Source: an uncultured bacterium
Lineage (GTDB): Bacteria > Bacillota > Clostridia > Lachnospirales > Lachnospiraceae
Direction: 5' to 3'
NCBI GenBank assembly: GCA_947381965.1
Contig: CANCXX010000008.1
Span: 1-64,000 of the forward strand
DNA: 64,000 nt
In this document: one piece after another, positions 26,573 to 36,629 of the stretch
How positions within the stretch are numbered: position 1 is the first letter of the stretch
Layout of the letters: the number at the start of each line of letters is the position of its first letter
Translations under genes and position numbers: made by a program
The notes under the pieces: generated by a model
The model's database searches: none
Told to the model about the DNA's origin: nothing
Seen by the model: the letters and a program-made list of their open reading frames with translations, nothing else

Positions 26573-26671
26573 TCATATCACCAGCTGATATTCAATTTAC
26601 AATCATACGGCTTCCCACACTTAAATATTAACCGCTTACCGATTTGATATATTCTTAAGGCAAGATCGTGT

Positions 26672-27562
26672 TTACTGGGATAAAATACCGGAAATTTTTT
26701 CAATCATTTCGTCTTCTTTTAAGCGGAATTTAATTTCCACACGTCTTGAAGCCGCCATATCCACATTATTTTCAGAACCGCCTGTCTTATAGACAGGATT
26801 GCTCCATGACTTTCCGTTAACGGTAAGAAGTTTTTGAAGCTGTTCAATCTTTGTCTCACTAAGGCCATTTCTTTTATCCAGACAGAAATCAGCCACCGCA
26901 TTGGCACGGGCATAAGACAGTTCCATATTACTCTGATACCCGCCATCGGTATCTGTGTGGCCCTCAATAATTATTTCCGCTATATATCCCCGAAACTGGT
27001 CCTGCAGCAGCACGTCCAGATACATGGGAATAATTTCCCGCAAGGTTTCCTTGCTGTCTGTAGTAAGGGTAGCGCTGTTATACCTGAAAAGCACATCAGA
27101 AGAAAACGTAATGGAACCAGTCTGGGCGTCTACTTTCATACTTGAATTGTTAAAAGCAGACTGCAAAGCTCCGATAATATCAGTCCGGATTCCCACAATA
27201 TCCTGTAGCTCCTTTTTGGTTGTTGTAAGTTCTTCCCTTGCATTCTCAATCTCCAGATAAGCATTGTTTAGCTCTTCCTGGGTAAGCGCGGCCTGGGCAT
27301 AAGCTTGTTGAAGTTCCTCCAAGGACTCAGACAGCTCTTTATTGGATTTTTCTATCTCTTTTTGTGAATCTTCCAGGTCTGCCCTTGCAAGATCAAGTTC
27401 CAGGCGTGTCCGGTCCAGATCGTCAGTCTTTTGTTTATAAATAGAAAGCGTTATTGCAATAATCAGGATAAAAAGCAAAAGTAAAGCCGCCATCATATCC
27501 GAATAGGACTGCCAGAAACTATGCTCTGCAAAGGCTTCCCTGTTCTTACGTTTATTTTTCAT
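26672..27562 (-). CDS. MotB/OmpA-type stator subunit (ZorB-like)
   Basis: 296 aa. One N-terminal membrane segment (~22-40) is preceded by SYSDMMAALLLLF, whose Asp22 is the conserved proton-carrying residue of MotB-type plugs. A long coiled coil follows (~45-125). An OmpA-like peptidoglycan-binding domain (~155-290) has IIIEGHTDTDGGYQSNMELS, LSYARANAVADFC and ASRRVEIKFRL. The gene overlaps the upstream MotA-like gene by 11 bp. Together they form a proton-driven stator anchored in the cell wall. Relatives include flagellar MotB and anti-phage ZorB. No flagellar or Zorya effector gene is adjacent. Confidence 0.87.
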   Translation of the reverse strand: MKNKRKNREAFAEHSFWQSYSDMMAALLLLFILIIAITLSIYKQKTDDLDRTRLELDLARADLEDSQKEIEKSNKELSESLEELQQAYAQAALTQEELNNAYLEIENAREELTTTKKELQDIVGIRTDIIGALQSAFNNSSMKVDAQTGSITFSSDVLFRYNSATLTTDSKETLREIIPMYLDVLLQDQFRGYIAEIIIEGHTDTDGGYQSNMELSYARANAVADFCLDKRNGLSETKIEQLQKLLTVNGKSWSNPVYKTGGSENNVDMAASRRVEIKFRLKEDEMIEKISGILSQ

Positions 27563-28715
27563 ACAGGTCCCTCATTTGTTCAAACGCATATAACTGGCCG
27601 GTGATATCGTCACTCATCTCATCACAGGCCGCCTTTATTGTCTCTTTCTGCGCATTCAGCTCTTTTGCGAACTTTTCCTGTCTGTCCATAATCTGGGCAA
27701 GGGCTGACTGCACATTTCGGTTTACATCCACCAGAGCAGTAACGGCATCGATCATTTCATTTGCATTTGCTGCACTTGCCGCCTGTGCTTTTCCGGCCTC
27801 CCTTAAAATACTGCCAAGCTCCCCAAATTCTGTTCCCAGCGCCTCCTGCATCTGACTGGTAAACTGGTTCACAATCCGTTCCAGTCCTTCCGTCTGCTCT
27901 GCTGAACTATCCTTCATAATTTCCAGCATCTGTCTTAGCATACCGGACATCCCAGCCTGATACACCACCATTGCAGCAGAATTTTCTTCCTCCTTTGCAC
28001 TTCCCGGCTGTACAGTCTGACGGAACATACAAAGAAATTCATCAAGTTTTTCATAAGCATCTGACATAATACTGCGGTAAACAATATTAAAAACCAGCGA
28101 GAAGAATATACCGTACACGGAAGTGTGAAAAGCCACCTTCATACCGGAAAGCAAAGTTCCCACATTGTCAGAAACTGTAAAAATATCGTCTCCGCTAAAT
28201 GAGCCAAGCCCCATGGAAAGACCAAGAAAGGTTCCTAAAATACCAAGACCTGTAAGCGTGCCTGAAATACCAGAGTTAAAAAAATTCATTCCCACCCGGT
28301 CCAGCAAATCCTCATTAATATATTCTTCCACATCACAGGAGCCGTTCACCCCCCGCCTGCTGCTTAGGCTTTTCACCCGCAAGCGGTATTTATTAAATGC
28401 AATCCTTAATTCTTCGTTTTCAAAAACGTCATTGCGATTCTGATAACTTCCCCAAAGATTTTTGCCATTTGCTTCCTTGTATTCCTTCTGAAATCTGCCG
28501 GTAAAAACCATCAGCTCATCCGTTACGTCATTTAGTCTGACAAAGCTTACCACTGAAATCAAAAACAAAATGCCAATAATTATCAAAAACCCCACATTAA
28601 TGGCTAAATTTACTGTTGAGACTTCCCCTCCGGTAAACACGCCATTTAAATACAAAACAAAAGCCGCTACAACTGCGTACACCAAAAATAGTATATAATA
28701 GAGTCTGTTTTTCAT
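27552..28715 (-). CDS. MotA/TolQ/ExbB-type proton channel subunit with long helical tail (ZorA-like)
   Basis: 387 aa from ATG 28715 (GGGAG, 5-nt spacing). Another ATG four codons upstream lacks a good site. Two N-terminal membrane segments (~5-25, ~35-60) and a cytoplasmic loop precede the channel pair. GTLTGLGILGTFLGLSMGLG matches the TolQ/ExbB/MotA pore motif, followed by TM4 near residues 190-220. The last ~170 residues are an alanine- and glutamate-rich helical tail reaching into the cytoplasm, as in ZorA but shorter. It acts with the next gene as an ion-driven stator. The tail's partner is unknown. Confidence 0.82.
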   Translation of the reverse strand: MKNRLYYILFLVYAVVAAFVLYLNGVFTGGEVSTVNLAINVGFLIIIGILFLISVVSFVRLNDVTDELMVFTGRFQKEYKEANGKNLWGSYQNRNDVFENEELRIAFNKYRLRVKSLSSRRGVNGSCDVEEYINEDLLDRVGMNFFNSGISGTLTGLGILGTFLGLSMGLGSFSGDDIFTVSDNVGTLLSGMKVAFHTSVYGIFFSLVFNIVYRSIMSDAYEKLDEFLCMFRQTVQPGSAKEEENSAAMVVYQAGMSGMLRQMLEIMKDSSAEQTEGLERIVNQFTSQMQEALGTEFGELGSILREAGKAQAASAANANEMIDAVTALVDVNRNVQSALAQIMDRQEKFAKELNAQKETIKAACDEMSDDITGQLYAFEQMRDLYEK

Positions 28716-28904
28716 CCGTTCTCCCATCCCGCACCATTAAATGAGACGTTTTTATCTTTCATTCTTCCAGTGCGTCTTCTTTATACAGTATCCCAAGGTT
28801 GCTTTTTTAAACGTACCATATTTTTACTGACAACTCAACGGGCTTAAAAAATTCTTAATAATAATTAAAAGTAATTATAATAATTAAAGCTCAAAATTGT
28901 AATT
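28716..28904. other. AT-rich intergenic region
   Basis: This gap lies between the stator operon start and the LacI regulator stop. It contains a very AT-rich stretch (28845-28890) with two near-identical copies of TAATAATTAAA. It must hold the stator operon promoter, but no strong consensus boxes were identified. Confidence 0.3.
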
Positions 28905-29945
28905 TCAGATATGTACCAGCTCTCTGACCGACTCTTTTTCCAACAGCTCTCCCTGAAACAGCAGATTTTTATTCCCGCAGTCTCCATTCATCAAATCATA
29001 AAGCTGCCTGAAAATCGTTTCCCCAATTTCCTCCACAGGCTGTAACATTGTAGTCAGCTTTGGCTGAAGATAATCCCCGATTTCCACTCCATCAAACCCC
29101 GCCACAGAAATATCCTCCGGAATTTTCAGTCCGGCTTCCCTAATTGCCCGGTAAGCTCCCACCGCCATCATATCTGATGTTGCATAAACAGCGCTAAACG
29201 CCTGACCGGACTTGAGAAGCTTCTGGGTCGCCGCATAACCATTTGTCATAGAATATGGTTCTCCTATATCGGAAAACGGAATTATCAGATGGGTATTGGG
29301 AGAAATTCCATTATCCTCCAACGCCTTAAGATAGCCTGCCAGCCTTAGTTTTCCCACGGAGGAGTCTTTCTCTTCCGCTGAAAGAATTGCAATATCCCTG
29401 TGTCCTTTCCGGATAAGATAATTGGTCATCCGGTAGCTTTCCTGCAAATCATCTACGGCCACATGGGAATACAGCGTACAGTTCTCGTCTCCGCAAATAG
29501 CCCCTACAGTCCCTAATACAAAAGGAACCTTTATTTTATCCAGCTCGCCTTCCGGGTGATAGTAGTTAAATCCAAGAAAAATAATACCTTTTAATCTCTT
29601 TTCCTTGGTAAGCTCCAGCGCCACCGCCACCTCGTCTTCCTCATAATCTACCTGCTGCAGAATCATAGTCATTCTGTGTTTTTTTAATTCAATATCCAAA
29701 ACCTTGATTATGCTGTTAAAAAGCGGATTGGTAATGCCCCTCACCAAAACAGCTACTCCATTAGACTCTGTTCTTTTTAAATTTCTTGCACTGTTGTTGG
29801 GAATATATCCATACTGTTCAATCACACGCTGAATCTGCTGCCTTGTTTCCGGCCTGATATCCGGGTGGTTATTAATCGCTCTTGATACCGTGCTAACCCC
29901 AACTCCACAAATTCTTGCAATATCTTTAATTGTAACTTCCGGCAT
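28905..29945 (-). CDS. LacI-family transcriptional regulator
   Basis: 346 aa; GAGGGG lies 8 nt before the ATG. The N-terminal HTH and hinge are textbook LacI (TIKDIARICGVGVSTVSRAI, then YIPNNSARNLK). A periplasmic-binding-protein-like sensor domain (~60-335) follows, with AVYATSDMMAVGAYRAI and ISVAGFDGVEIGDYLQP. It probably senses a sugar and represses carbohydrate genes. The target is not evident locally. The nearby GH3 glucosidase has its own AraC-type neighbour. A chemoreceptor gene lies upstream with a terminator between. Confidence 0.92.
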   Translation of the reverse strand: MPEVTIKDIARICGVGVSTVSRAINNHPDIRPETRQQIQRVIEQYGYIPNNSARNLKRTESNGVAVLVRGITNPLFNSIIKVLDIELKKHRMTMILQQVDYEEDEVAVALELTKEKRLKGIIFLGFNYYHPEGELDKIKVPFVLGTVGAICGDENCTLYSHVAVDDLQESYRMTNYLIRKGHRDIAILSAEEKDSSVGKLRLAGYLKALEDNGISPNTHLIIPFSDIGEPYSMTNGYAATQKLLKSGQAFSAVYATSDMMAVGAYRAIREAGLKIPEDISVAGFDGVEIGDYLQPKLTTMLQPVEEIGETIFRQLYDLMNGDCGNKNLLFQGELLEKESVRELVHI

Positions 29946-29971
29946 AGGTAATTCCCCTCTTTTCTCTGTTC

Positions 29972-30001
29972 AAAAACAGAACTCACCATTACAGTGAGTT
30001 C
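29972..30001 (-). terminator. Intrinsic terminator of the chemoreceptor gene
   Basis: Perfect 8-bp stem GAACTCAC (29979-30001), then CTGTTTTTG on the minus strand. It lies between the chemoreceptor stop and the LacI start. Confidence 0.78.
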
Positions 30002-30062
30002 CGTTTTACTGGTAATTCGTTTTTTCAAAAGAATATCCTTTCACTTCACCAGACATCTTTTA

Positions 30063-32090
30063 TCAGCTGTTTTTTAATGAAAAGCGGCCGATAAGCTCTT
30101 TCAGGTTCTGTGCCTGCGCTGCTAATTCCACGCTGGACGATGCACTCTCCTGTGCGGTCGTTGAATTCATTGTAACAGCATCAGACATCTGTTCAAATCC
30201 TATATTAATCTGTGCGATTGCACTTGCCTCTTCCCCTGCTGCGTCAGCAATCTCTCCAATAATATTTGTAATCTCACTGGTACTGTCCACAACCTGCGAA
30301 AGGGATCTGGCTGTTTCATTAACAATATTGGTGCCGTTTTCAACGGTTTCAATTGACTTTATAATTAATTTTGCAGTATTCTGGGCCGCTTTTGCGCTTT
30401 CCTCCGCAAGACTGCGCACCTCTTCCGCCACAACAGAAAATCCTCTTCCGGCTTCCCCGGCCCGTGCCGCCTCAATTGCCGCATTTAAGGACAACAGGTT
30501 GGTCTGGTCTGCAATATCCTCAATGTTCTGGATAATATCGCCAATCTTTGCGGAACCCTCTTTGATATCTGCCATGGCGCTTATCATAGACTGCATCTGC
30601 TGGTTGCAGACTTCCACATTTTTCTTTGCTTCAAGAGAACGCTGGTTAGCTTTGGCAGCATTGTCTGCCGTAAGTTTTACCTGATCTGAAACATTTGTAA
30701 TGGCTGCAGTCAGTTCTTCCAGCACGCTTGCCTGGTCAGTGGTGCTGTCCGCCAGATTTTTTGCTCCCTGGGAAACATCGTCCGAATGATCCGCCACAAG
30801 GTCTGCGGCGCTGTTCATCTGTGTCATGGTTTCATTTAAGGAACCGATAATTGTTTCTATGGATTCCTTCAGGCTGACAAAATCACCGGTAAAACCCGCT
30901 TCTGTCTGTATATCCAAATTCCCGGATGACAACTGTGCAAGCACTCTGGTAATGTCTGAAATATACAAATTCAGGCTCCGGACCGTGTGCTCTAAGTTGC
31001 TGGAAAGAATGGCCAGCTCATTTCCCGTGTTTATTACCTCAACCGGTGTTTTCAGGTCTCCTTCCGCAAGCTTTACCAGACGTTTGGTAACGGTATCAAC
31101 CGGATAAATAATGTCTTTGATATGGCGTGACATCAGCATAATATTTCCCACTAAAAGAAGGAGGCCAATTATGCTGTTGACAAGCACGGAAACTATCACC
31201 ATTGATGTAAATTCTCTGTTTGGCGCGGTAATAATCAGACGCCATTCTTCGTGGCCTTTCACCGGGCAGTATGCAGCAAACATACTTTTGCCATTCTGCC
31301 TGTAAGTAATCGTGCCTGCTTCTGTGCTGGAAAGGATTTTCTTGGTTGCCTTTGCCTGGGAAGCATTCTTCCCATCCTTTTCATTTAGTAAAACCGCATT
31401 CTCCTGATCTGCAATTTTTTGTTCATCCCTATGGAATATTACGGTACCTTCTTTGTTTATGATATAGGCATGGCCTGTTTTTCCAAATGTAATTTCCCCG
31501 ATTTTATCATTTACGGATTTTACCAGATCAACTATGTAGACTGTCCCCACAATTTTATCATCATTATAAACAGGCGCACCTGATATAATAATAATGTCGC
31601 CATTGAGACGATTTATAATTGGTTCGCCTACAAAAACATCCCCCTTGGAGGTTGTCTGGAAATGGAGCTGATCGTTAAAATCAAAATCCCCATAATTCGA
31701 ATAACCCATCCCGTTTAATTCTACAAAACCCACTTCATCATAATGATTTTGTGCTCTGACGCCTTCCATCGCTCTTAATTTTTCTTCTTTGGATGCCCCG
31801 GTATCCCTAATCGTCTCCAAAGCGGCCACATTCATTGCGTTTACTTCCAATGTATGCAGTGTCTGTTCCACTGCAGAGGAAGTTGAATTTAATGCAACAT
31901 TCGCCATCTCCCGTAATGTATTCATGTTGCTGAAATACATAAAAACCCCGGATACTACAATAAGTGCAATTACCACAAGCAGAAACAGGCGAGTAACCTG
32001 TGAAACCAGAAGCTTTTGCAGTGTCTGTTCCGGTACCTGTTTTCCTGCCACCTCTGCTGTTTTGGGATTTTGCTTTTTTGTCTCTTTCAT
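30063..32090 (-). CDS. Methyl-accepting chemotaxis protein with dCache sensor domain
   Basis: 675 aa from ATG 32090 (GGGGGCGG upstream). A GTG eight codons earlier is a weaker alternative. TM1 is at ~28-48. A dCache-type periplasmic domain (~55-290) has [35 protein letters not shown] and [19 protein letters not shown]2 lies near 298-320, then HAMP (~320-375). The signalling hairpin carries the highly conserved tip [20 protein letters not shown]. It would sense an extracellular solute, often an amino acid or carboxylate, and control CheA. No che or flagellar genes are in the window. Confidence 0.94.
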   Translation of the reverse strand: MKETKKQNPKTAEVAGKQVPEQTLQKLLVSQVTRLFLLVVIALIVVSGVFMYFSNMNTLREMANVALNSTSSAVEQTLHTLEVNAMNVAALETIRDTGASKEEKLRAMEGVRAQNHYDEVGFVELNGMGYSNYGDFDFNDQLHFQTTSKGDVFVGEPIINRLNGDIIIISGAPVYNDDKIVGTVYIVDLVKSVNDKIGEITFGKTGHAYIINKEGTVIFHRDEQKIADQENAVLLNEKDGKNASQAKATKKILSSTEAGTITYRQNGKSMFAAYCPVKGHEEWRLIITAPNREFTSMVIVSVLVNSIIGLLLLVGNIMLMSRHIKDIIYPVDTVTKRLVKLAEGDLKTPVEVINTGNELAILSSNLEHTVRSLNLYISDITRVLAQLSSGNLDIQTEAGFTGDFVSLKESIETIIGSLNETMTQMNSAADLVADHSDDVSQGAKNLADSTTDQASVLEELTAAITNVSDQVKLTADNAAKANQRSLEAKKNVEVCNQQMQSMISAMADIKEGSAKIGDIIQNIEDIADQTNLLSLNAAIEAARAGEAGRGFSVVAEEVRSLAEESAKAAQNTAKLIIKSIETVENGTNIVNETARSLSQVVDSTSEITNIIGEIADAAGEEASAIAQINIGFEQMSDAVTMNSTTAQESASSSVELAAQAQNLKELIGRFSLKNS

Positions 32091-32168
32091 TTTCCGCCCC
32101 CTGTTTTTCTTCACCTATTTTCCAGTGCCCATCCGGTCAGAAATTATTCCTTCGAATTGCCCAAAATT

Positions 32169-32197
32169 AGCATAACATTTCAAAAGGATATTGTCAA
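32169..32197 (-). promoter_or_regulatory. Consensus promoter of the chemoreceptor gene
   Basis: On the minus strand TTGACA (32197-32192) and TATGCT (32174-32169) are separated by exactly 17 bp. They lie about 80 bp upstream of the start. Confidence 0.8.
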
Positions 32198-32427
32198 TGT
32201 GCAATCCTCCTTCCTAAATACAAACATAAAATTATCTAAAATGCACAATATATTTTATAAAAGCAGACGGAAGTTTTCATTTGGCAAAATAGTTGTTTGT
32301 CTTTATCTGGTATGGCTAAAAATATCAATATTGGCACTGTAAACCAATCCACCTCTTATGTATGATAAAAAACAGGCCATAGCTATTGCTGAAAACAAAA
32401 CTGTATTTATCATCAGGAGGTATATTT

Positions 32428-32973
32428 ATGTCAACTATAGATACCACAGCAAGCACAAACCGTACTACAATCTCTATCTACCGGATGGCAGCCACCGCCA
32501 TGTTTATGGCAATGAATATCGTTTTAAGTTCCTTCAGTATTCCGGTTCCCGGCGGTCATCTTTACTTATGCGATATTGGGATCTGCACAGCAGGCATTCT
32601 GCTGGATCCTTTCAGCGCTTTTATTGCAGGAGGAATGGGCTCTTTTCTTGGAGATTTTTTCTTTTACCCTGCCCCCATGTTTGTCTCTCTTGCTGCTCAC
32701 GGACTGCAGGCTGTTACAATCTCTCTTTGTACCCGGCATGTTTTCCCCAAAAGGAAAGTCTTTGGCTCCTGCCTTGGGGTATCTGCCGGCGCTGTCATAA
32801 TGGTCACAGGCTATACCCTTGGCAGAGCGTTCATTTACAGCACCCCGGAATATGCGGTCATTAAGCTTCCTTTTGAAATTTTACAGGCAGCAATAGGCGC
32901 AGTAACCTCTCTGCTGCTGTGTTTCCGCTTTAGACTGTCGGATTTCTATCGAAAACTGTCTCACCTTTCGTAA
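32428..32973 (+). CDS. ECF transporter substrate-binding (S) component
   Basis: 181 aa from ATG 32428, with AGGAGG at 6-nt spacing. A longer upstream reading was dropped. It has about six membrane segments and the typical ECF S-component start, RMAATAMFMAMNIVLSSFSI, whose AxxxA helix docks EcfT. GGHLYLCDIGI and FSAFIAGGMGSFLGDFFFYP follow. S-components bind a vitamin or metal and use a shared EcfAAT module encoded elsewhere. The ligand is not determinable, and no riboswitch was recognised in the leader. It is the only plus-strand gene in this stretch. Confidence 0.85.
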   Translation: MSTIDTTASTNRTTISIYRMAATAMFMAMNIVLSSFSIPVPGGHLYLCDIGICTAGILLDPFSAFIAGGMGSFLGDFFFYPAPMFVSLAAHGLQAVTISLCTRHVFPKRKVFGSCLGVSAGAVIMVTGYTLGRAFIYSTPEYAVIKLPFEILQAAIGAVTSLLLCFRFRLSDFYRKLSHLS

Positions 32974-33016
32974 AAGCTGTCTTTCTTACTATTTTACAGC
33001 AATAAGGTCCTTTTCC

Positions 33017-33060
33017 AAAAACAAAAAGGCTCCGGTATGTACCCAGAAAGTACACCGGAG
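33017..33060 (-). terminator. Terminator between convergent S-component and amidotransferase genes
   Basis: Stem CTCCGGT (33030-33036) with ACCGGAG (33054-33060), extended by GTAC pairing. On the minus strand CCTTTTTGTTTTT follows, so it terminates the amidotransferase gene. It may also serve the plus-strand gene. Confidence 0.78.
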
Positions 33061-33082
33061 TCCAGCCTGATTTCTTTTAAAA

Positions 33083-33724
33083 TTATAACTGCTTCACAAA
33101 ATAGGTCAGCAGTTCGGCGCCATCTGCCGCGTCCATTCTGTGAAAATCAAAACATAATCGTTCCGGGTGCCATTGGACCCCGGCCACCGGAAGGTATTCA
33201 TGTGTTAAAGCCTCCACCACGCCATCATCTGCAAATTGTACATAACGGATTCCCCGTCCAGGGCGGTCCACCCCCTGATGATGGGCGCTGTTTACACAAA
33301 AGCGGTGCCCATAAATTTTTTCCAGAAATGAACCCTTCTGTGCTCTCGTCTCATGTATTTGGTCTGCTCCCTGATATTCGTGGGCATGACTGTCTGCCAG
33401 ATGCTGATATATGTCGCCGCCAAACCAGATATTGATAAGCTGCATTCCCTTGCAGATTCCTAAAACCGGTTTTTTATCCTGTACAAAATCACTTAAAATG
33501 GTAAGCTGCACCCGGTCAAGCACAGGATCAAACAACCGGGTGCCGCAGGGAAGCTGCCCAAATAATTTAGGGTCAATATCTCCCCCGCCCGGTAAAATCA
33601 ATCCATCATATAAGGAGCTGTCCGGCACATGCAGGGAGGTCTCCACGTGGACTCCCATATGCCGCAGCGCTTTTTCATAATTTGCGGTTTTTCCATCTTC
33701 TCCGGCAATCAATATTCTCTTCAA
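33083..33724 (-). CDS. Class-I glutamine amidotransferase, gamma-glutamyl-GABA hydrolase type (peptidase C26)
   Basis: 213 aa beginning with TTG 33724, supported by an AAGGAAGAG site. Landmarks are LILPGGGDIDPKLFG, the nucleophile elbow LGICKGMQLIN (Cys in GICKG), NSAHHQG, and VAGVQWHPE with the catalytic His and Glu. This architecture matches PuuD-like enzymes that hydrolyse gamma-glutamyl-amide compounds in polyamine breakdown. No other puu genes are adjacent, so the true substrate is open. It appears monocistronic. Confidence 0.88.
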   Translation of the reverse strand: MKRILIAGEDGKTANYEKALRHMGVHVETSLHVPDSSLYDGLILPGGGDIDPKLFGQLPCGTRLFDPVLDRVQLTILSDFVQDKKPVLGICKGMQLINIWFGGDIYQHLADSHAHEYQGADQIHETRAQKGSFLEKIYGHRFCVNSAHHQGVDRPGRGIRYVQFADDGVVEALTHEYLPVAGVQWHPERLCFDFHRMDAADGAELLTYFVKQL

Positions 33725-33819
33725 ATTTCTCTTCCTTGCATATGATTTCTTTTAATATATGTGCCGGAGCCAAAAACTTGAATATTCTCAGTAACGCCAG
33801 ATGTTTTTATAGGCTTACA

Positions 33820-36591
33820 CTAATGGAAATTTGCAATTTCTGAAAGCGGCTTATCAAACACAAACCGGATTTCCTTTGCCTTCAGCCCGCTTTGTCCAAA
33901 ATAAAGCCTGAGTATTTCATATTTATTGGGGAAAAACATATCTCTTTCAATCGTTGTACTGCTTCCGCCAGTTCCGCTGAAGGTAAATACTGCGCAGGGA
34001 ACACTGCCACAAAGCAGCGATACTGGAATTTGGGATAATTCTCCCAAGTCAGAGGCAGCGGTCATCTGTGCCTTATATCCTCCCGGTTCTTCCAGATCAA
34101 GCGCAAACACATAATTGTTTCCCTTTCTGGTGTCAATTTCTTCCAGAGAAATTATGACTTCCCCGCCAGTGACCTTATAATAAATAACCTCCTGCTGCAT
34201 TTCAAGAGATTTAGCTTCCCCGCCCACAATTTCTACTTTTTCTTCTCTTCCGATCATTCTCTCATACGCATGGGTGTTCATCAAAAAGCGGCAAATGTTC
34301 ATGGCATTTCTCTGCAGCTCCCCAAGTGTAAGACTTCCTTCTGAAAGGCAGGACAGTGTATTGTCCCCGGCGCCTTTATCCGCTTCCGGACAGACCATGT
34401 AAAGGTCATTCTGGGCTTTGGTCATGGCCGCCAGATTCGTTCTTACTGCCGTTTTCCCTTCATCGTTCATCTTGGCCCACCAGTCAGTCATCACAATCCC
34501 GTCAAATCCCCATTCCTGCCGAAGTATTACTGTGTTTAAATCATAATTTCCTGCAGTCCAAAGACCGTTTACCCCGCCGTAGGTGGTCATAATAGAATCT
34601 GCCCCGCCTTCCCCCACGGCAATCTCAAAGCCTTTCAGATAAATTTCCCTAAGCGCTCTTTCTGATATCACACAATTAATATTACTGCGCTGAGTTTCCT
34701 GATTATTGGCGCAAAAATGCTTGATAGTCCCTGTAACCCCTGCTTTATGCAGCCCACGTATCTGGGCTGCTGCCATTTTTCCTGTAAGCAGCGGATCCTC
34801 CGAAAAATATTCAAAATTTCTGCCGTTTAAGGGATGTCTGTGAATATTCATTCCAGGGCCAAGAAGCGCATCTATTTTATTTTTTACCATTTCCACACCG
34901 GTAAAAGTATATAGCTCTTCCACCAGTTCCGTATTAAACGTACAGGCAAGAAGCGTTCCGTTTGGCAGGGAAAAAGCCTTCATTCCACTGTCCAAACGCA
35001 TACCGGAGGGGCCGTCCGTACAGCACCCGCAGGGAATGCCAAAACTTTTAAGGCTTTCCGATATTCCTCCAAAAGCAGCTGCAGTTCCGGCCGTCACCTT
35101 AGGACTTCCCATCCCTTCTCCCCGGATAATGCAGGAAAGATCCTCTTCCGACAGCTGCGCAATAAAAGTTTCCATGGATATTCTGCCTTCCTTCACATCT
35201 GAAAGCTTATATCCTTTATCGCCGGTCAGCTTAAACTCCCTGGGCAGATTGTCCGCTCTTTTGCTGGAAGGGCTGTTTATCCGGGCTGGCGCCTCTTCAC
35301 AGGTAAACGCCATCTCCCCCTTTTCATTTCTGCAGGGCCTTATCCTTCTAAACTTCCGTTCCGGCGCCATAGCCTGTGTACATTGCCGGATAATTTCTGT
35401 ATGCTCTAAAGAAAAGCTGCCTGCCTCCTTTAAGCTCCAAAGACTGTTTCCTGCAAAAACCCTATAGGCGCCTGCCTCCAATACATAGCAGGACGGAGCG
35501 CCTGCAGCGCCGGTTTCATCATAGGAAGCAAAAACTTCAAAAGGTATGGAAAAGGAGAGAACCTCTTTTTCTTCCGGCGCAAGTTCTTGTGTTTTTGCAA
35601 AAGCCGCCAGCGTCTTATCGGGTTTTCCCAATGCCCCCCAGGGAGCGCGTATATAAATCTGCACCACCTCTTTTCCCGGACATCCCCCAGTATTTTTTAC
35701 CTGCACCTTAATGGTTACTGTTTTGTTCTCCACCTGGAAGGCCTGTGTCTGTATTTCAAAATCCGTATAGGAAAGACCAAAGCCAAAAGGATACTGTACC
35801 TTGTCTTTCCCACCGGTTTCAAAATACCGGTATCCTACATAAATATCCTCTTCATAGACATCTTTATCCAGATTTCCAAAATTGTTGTGTGATGGATAAT
35901 CCTCCAGCCGGTAAGCAATTGTATCTGAAAGCTTGCCGGAAGGATTTACCCGCCCGGTAAGCACATCCACCGTCCCAAGGCCGCCTGTCTGACCTCCCTG
36001 CCAGGCATAAAGTACGCTCTCCGGCCGATATTTGTCCACAAACCCCATGTCCATAATATTGCCTACATTAAGCACCACCACCATTTTATCAAATGCCTTC
36101 CGCACCTTTAAAAGCATATCCTCCTCTGGAGCCGTAAGCAGATAGGAACCGGGATGATTTAAATTATCCTGATCCTCCCCTGCCGTTCTGCCAATCACCA
36201 CCAGCCCATAATCCGATTCCTCTGCAGCCTGTTGTACCACTTTGTCAGAAAGAGGCATTTCCTCCTGTGACCATGGCTCATTTCCCCAGCCAATGCCTTC
36301 ATTAAAAGGATGTTCCTTTTCCCATTCCTGGTAAATCCCCAAAAGACTCTGATTAACTGTAATATCCTCCTCTTCCAGCAGAGCATCTAAAATCCCTGTT
36401 ACCTTGTCCACATTAACCATCCCCCCGGATCCTGTCCCGCTTTTATAATAATGAGACTGTATCCGTCCAAAGACTGCTATTTTTGCTCCCTTAGGAAGGG
36501 GCAGTACATTCCTTTCATTGCGCAGCAGCACCTGGCCCTCCGCCACGGTCCGCCTTGCGCATATTCCATATTTCTCCCAATCTAAAATCAT
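33820..36591 (-). CDS. Circularly permuted GH3 beta-glucosidase
   Basis: 923 aa from ATG 36591 (GGGAG upstream). Domain order is reversed from usual GH3. The alpha/beta-sandwich (GH3-C) comes first (~20-235, VVVLNVGNIMDMGFV, WQGGQTGGLGTVDVL). A fibronectin-III-like domain follows (~250-350, YPFGFGLSYTDF). Then comes the TIM barrel (~490-790) with the nucleophile Asp in GIVMTDWWA, and GPGMNIHRHPLNGRNFEYFSE, TIKHFCANNQ. This permuted form is known from rumen and gut Clostridia. The protein is cytoplasmic (no signal peptide) and probably hydrolyses imported beta-glucosides. The AraC regulator diverges from it and may control it. Confidence 0.92.
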   Translation of the reverse strand: MILDWEKYGICARRTVAEGQVLLRNERNVLPLPKGAKIAVFGRIQSHYYKSGTGSGGMVNVDKVTGILDALLEEEDITVNQSLLGIYQEWEKEHPFNEGIGWGNEPWSQEEMPLSDKVVQQAAEESDYGLVVIGRTAGEDQDNLNHPGSYLLTAPEEDMLLKVRKAFDKMVVVLNVGNIMDMGFVDKYRPESVLYAWQGGQTGGLGTVDVLTGRVNPSGKLSDTIAYRLEDYPSHNNFGNLDKDVYEEDIYVGYRYFETGGKDKVQYPFGFGLSYTDFEIQTQAFQVENKTVTIKVQVKNTGGCPGKEVVQIYIRAPWGALGKPDKTLAAFAKTQELAPEEKEVLSFSIPFEVFASYDETGAAGAPSCYVLEAGAYRVFAGNSLWSLKEAGSFSLEHTEIIRQCTQAMAPERKFRRIRPCRNEKGEMAFTCEEAPARINSPSSKRADNLPREFKLTGDKGYKLSDVKEGRISMETFIAQLSEEDLSCIIRGEGMGSPKVTAGTAAAFGGISESLKSFGIPCGCCTDGPSGMRLDSGMKAFSLPNGTLLACTFNTELVEELYTFTGVEMVKNKIDALLGPGMNIHRHPLNGRNFEYFSEDPLLTGKMAAAQIRGLHKAGVTGTIKHFCANNQETQRSNINCVISERALREIYLKGFEIAVGEGGADSIMTTYGGVNGLWTAGNYDLNTVILRQEWGFDGIVMTDWWAKMNDEGKTAVRTNLAAMTKAQNDLYMVCPEADKGAGDNTLSCLSEGSLTLGELQRNAMNICRFLMNTHAYERMIGREEKVEIVGGEAKSLEMQQEVIYYKVTGGEVIISLEEIDTRKGNNYVFALDLEEPGGYKAQMTAASDLGELSQIPVSLLCGSVPCAVFTFSGTGGSSTTIERDMFFPNKYEILRLYFGQSGLKAKEIRFVFDKPLSEIANFH

Positions 36592-36606
36592 TTTTCTCTC
36601 CCTGCC

Positions 36607-36629
36607 TATCCCAGACATTACCTGGGATA
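36607..36629. promoter_or_regulatory. Inverted repeat before the glucosidase ribosome-binding site
   Basis: Perfect 8-bp arms TATCCCAG / CTGGGATA with a 7-nt spacer, 16 bp upstream of the glucosidase start. A second, shorter dyad TTTGGA / TCCAAA lies near 36650-36668. Either could be an operator, and the first could also form a leader hairpin. Confidence 0.45.

Noticed and set aside
26672-28715. Calling a complete Zorya defence system
   Set aside because: No ZorC, ZorD or ZorE-like gene is adjacent, and the helical tail is shorter than in typical ZorA.
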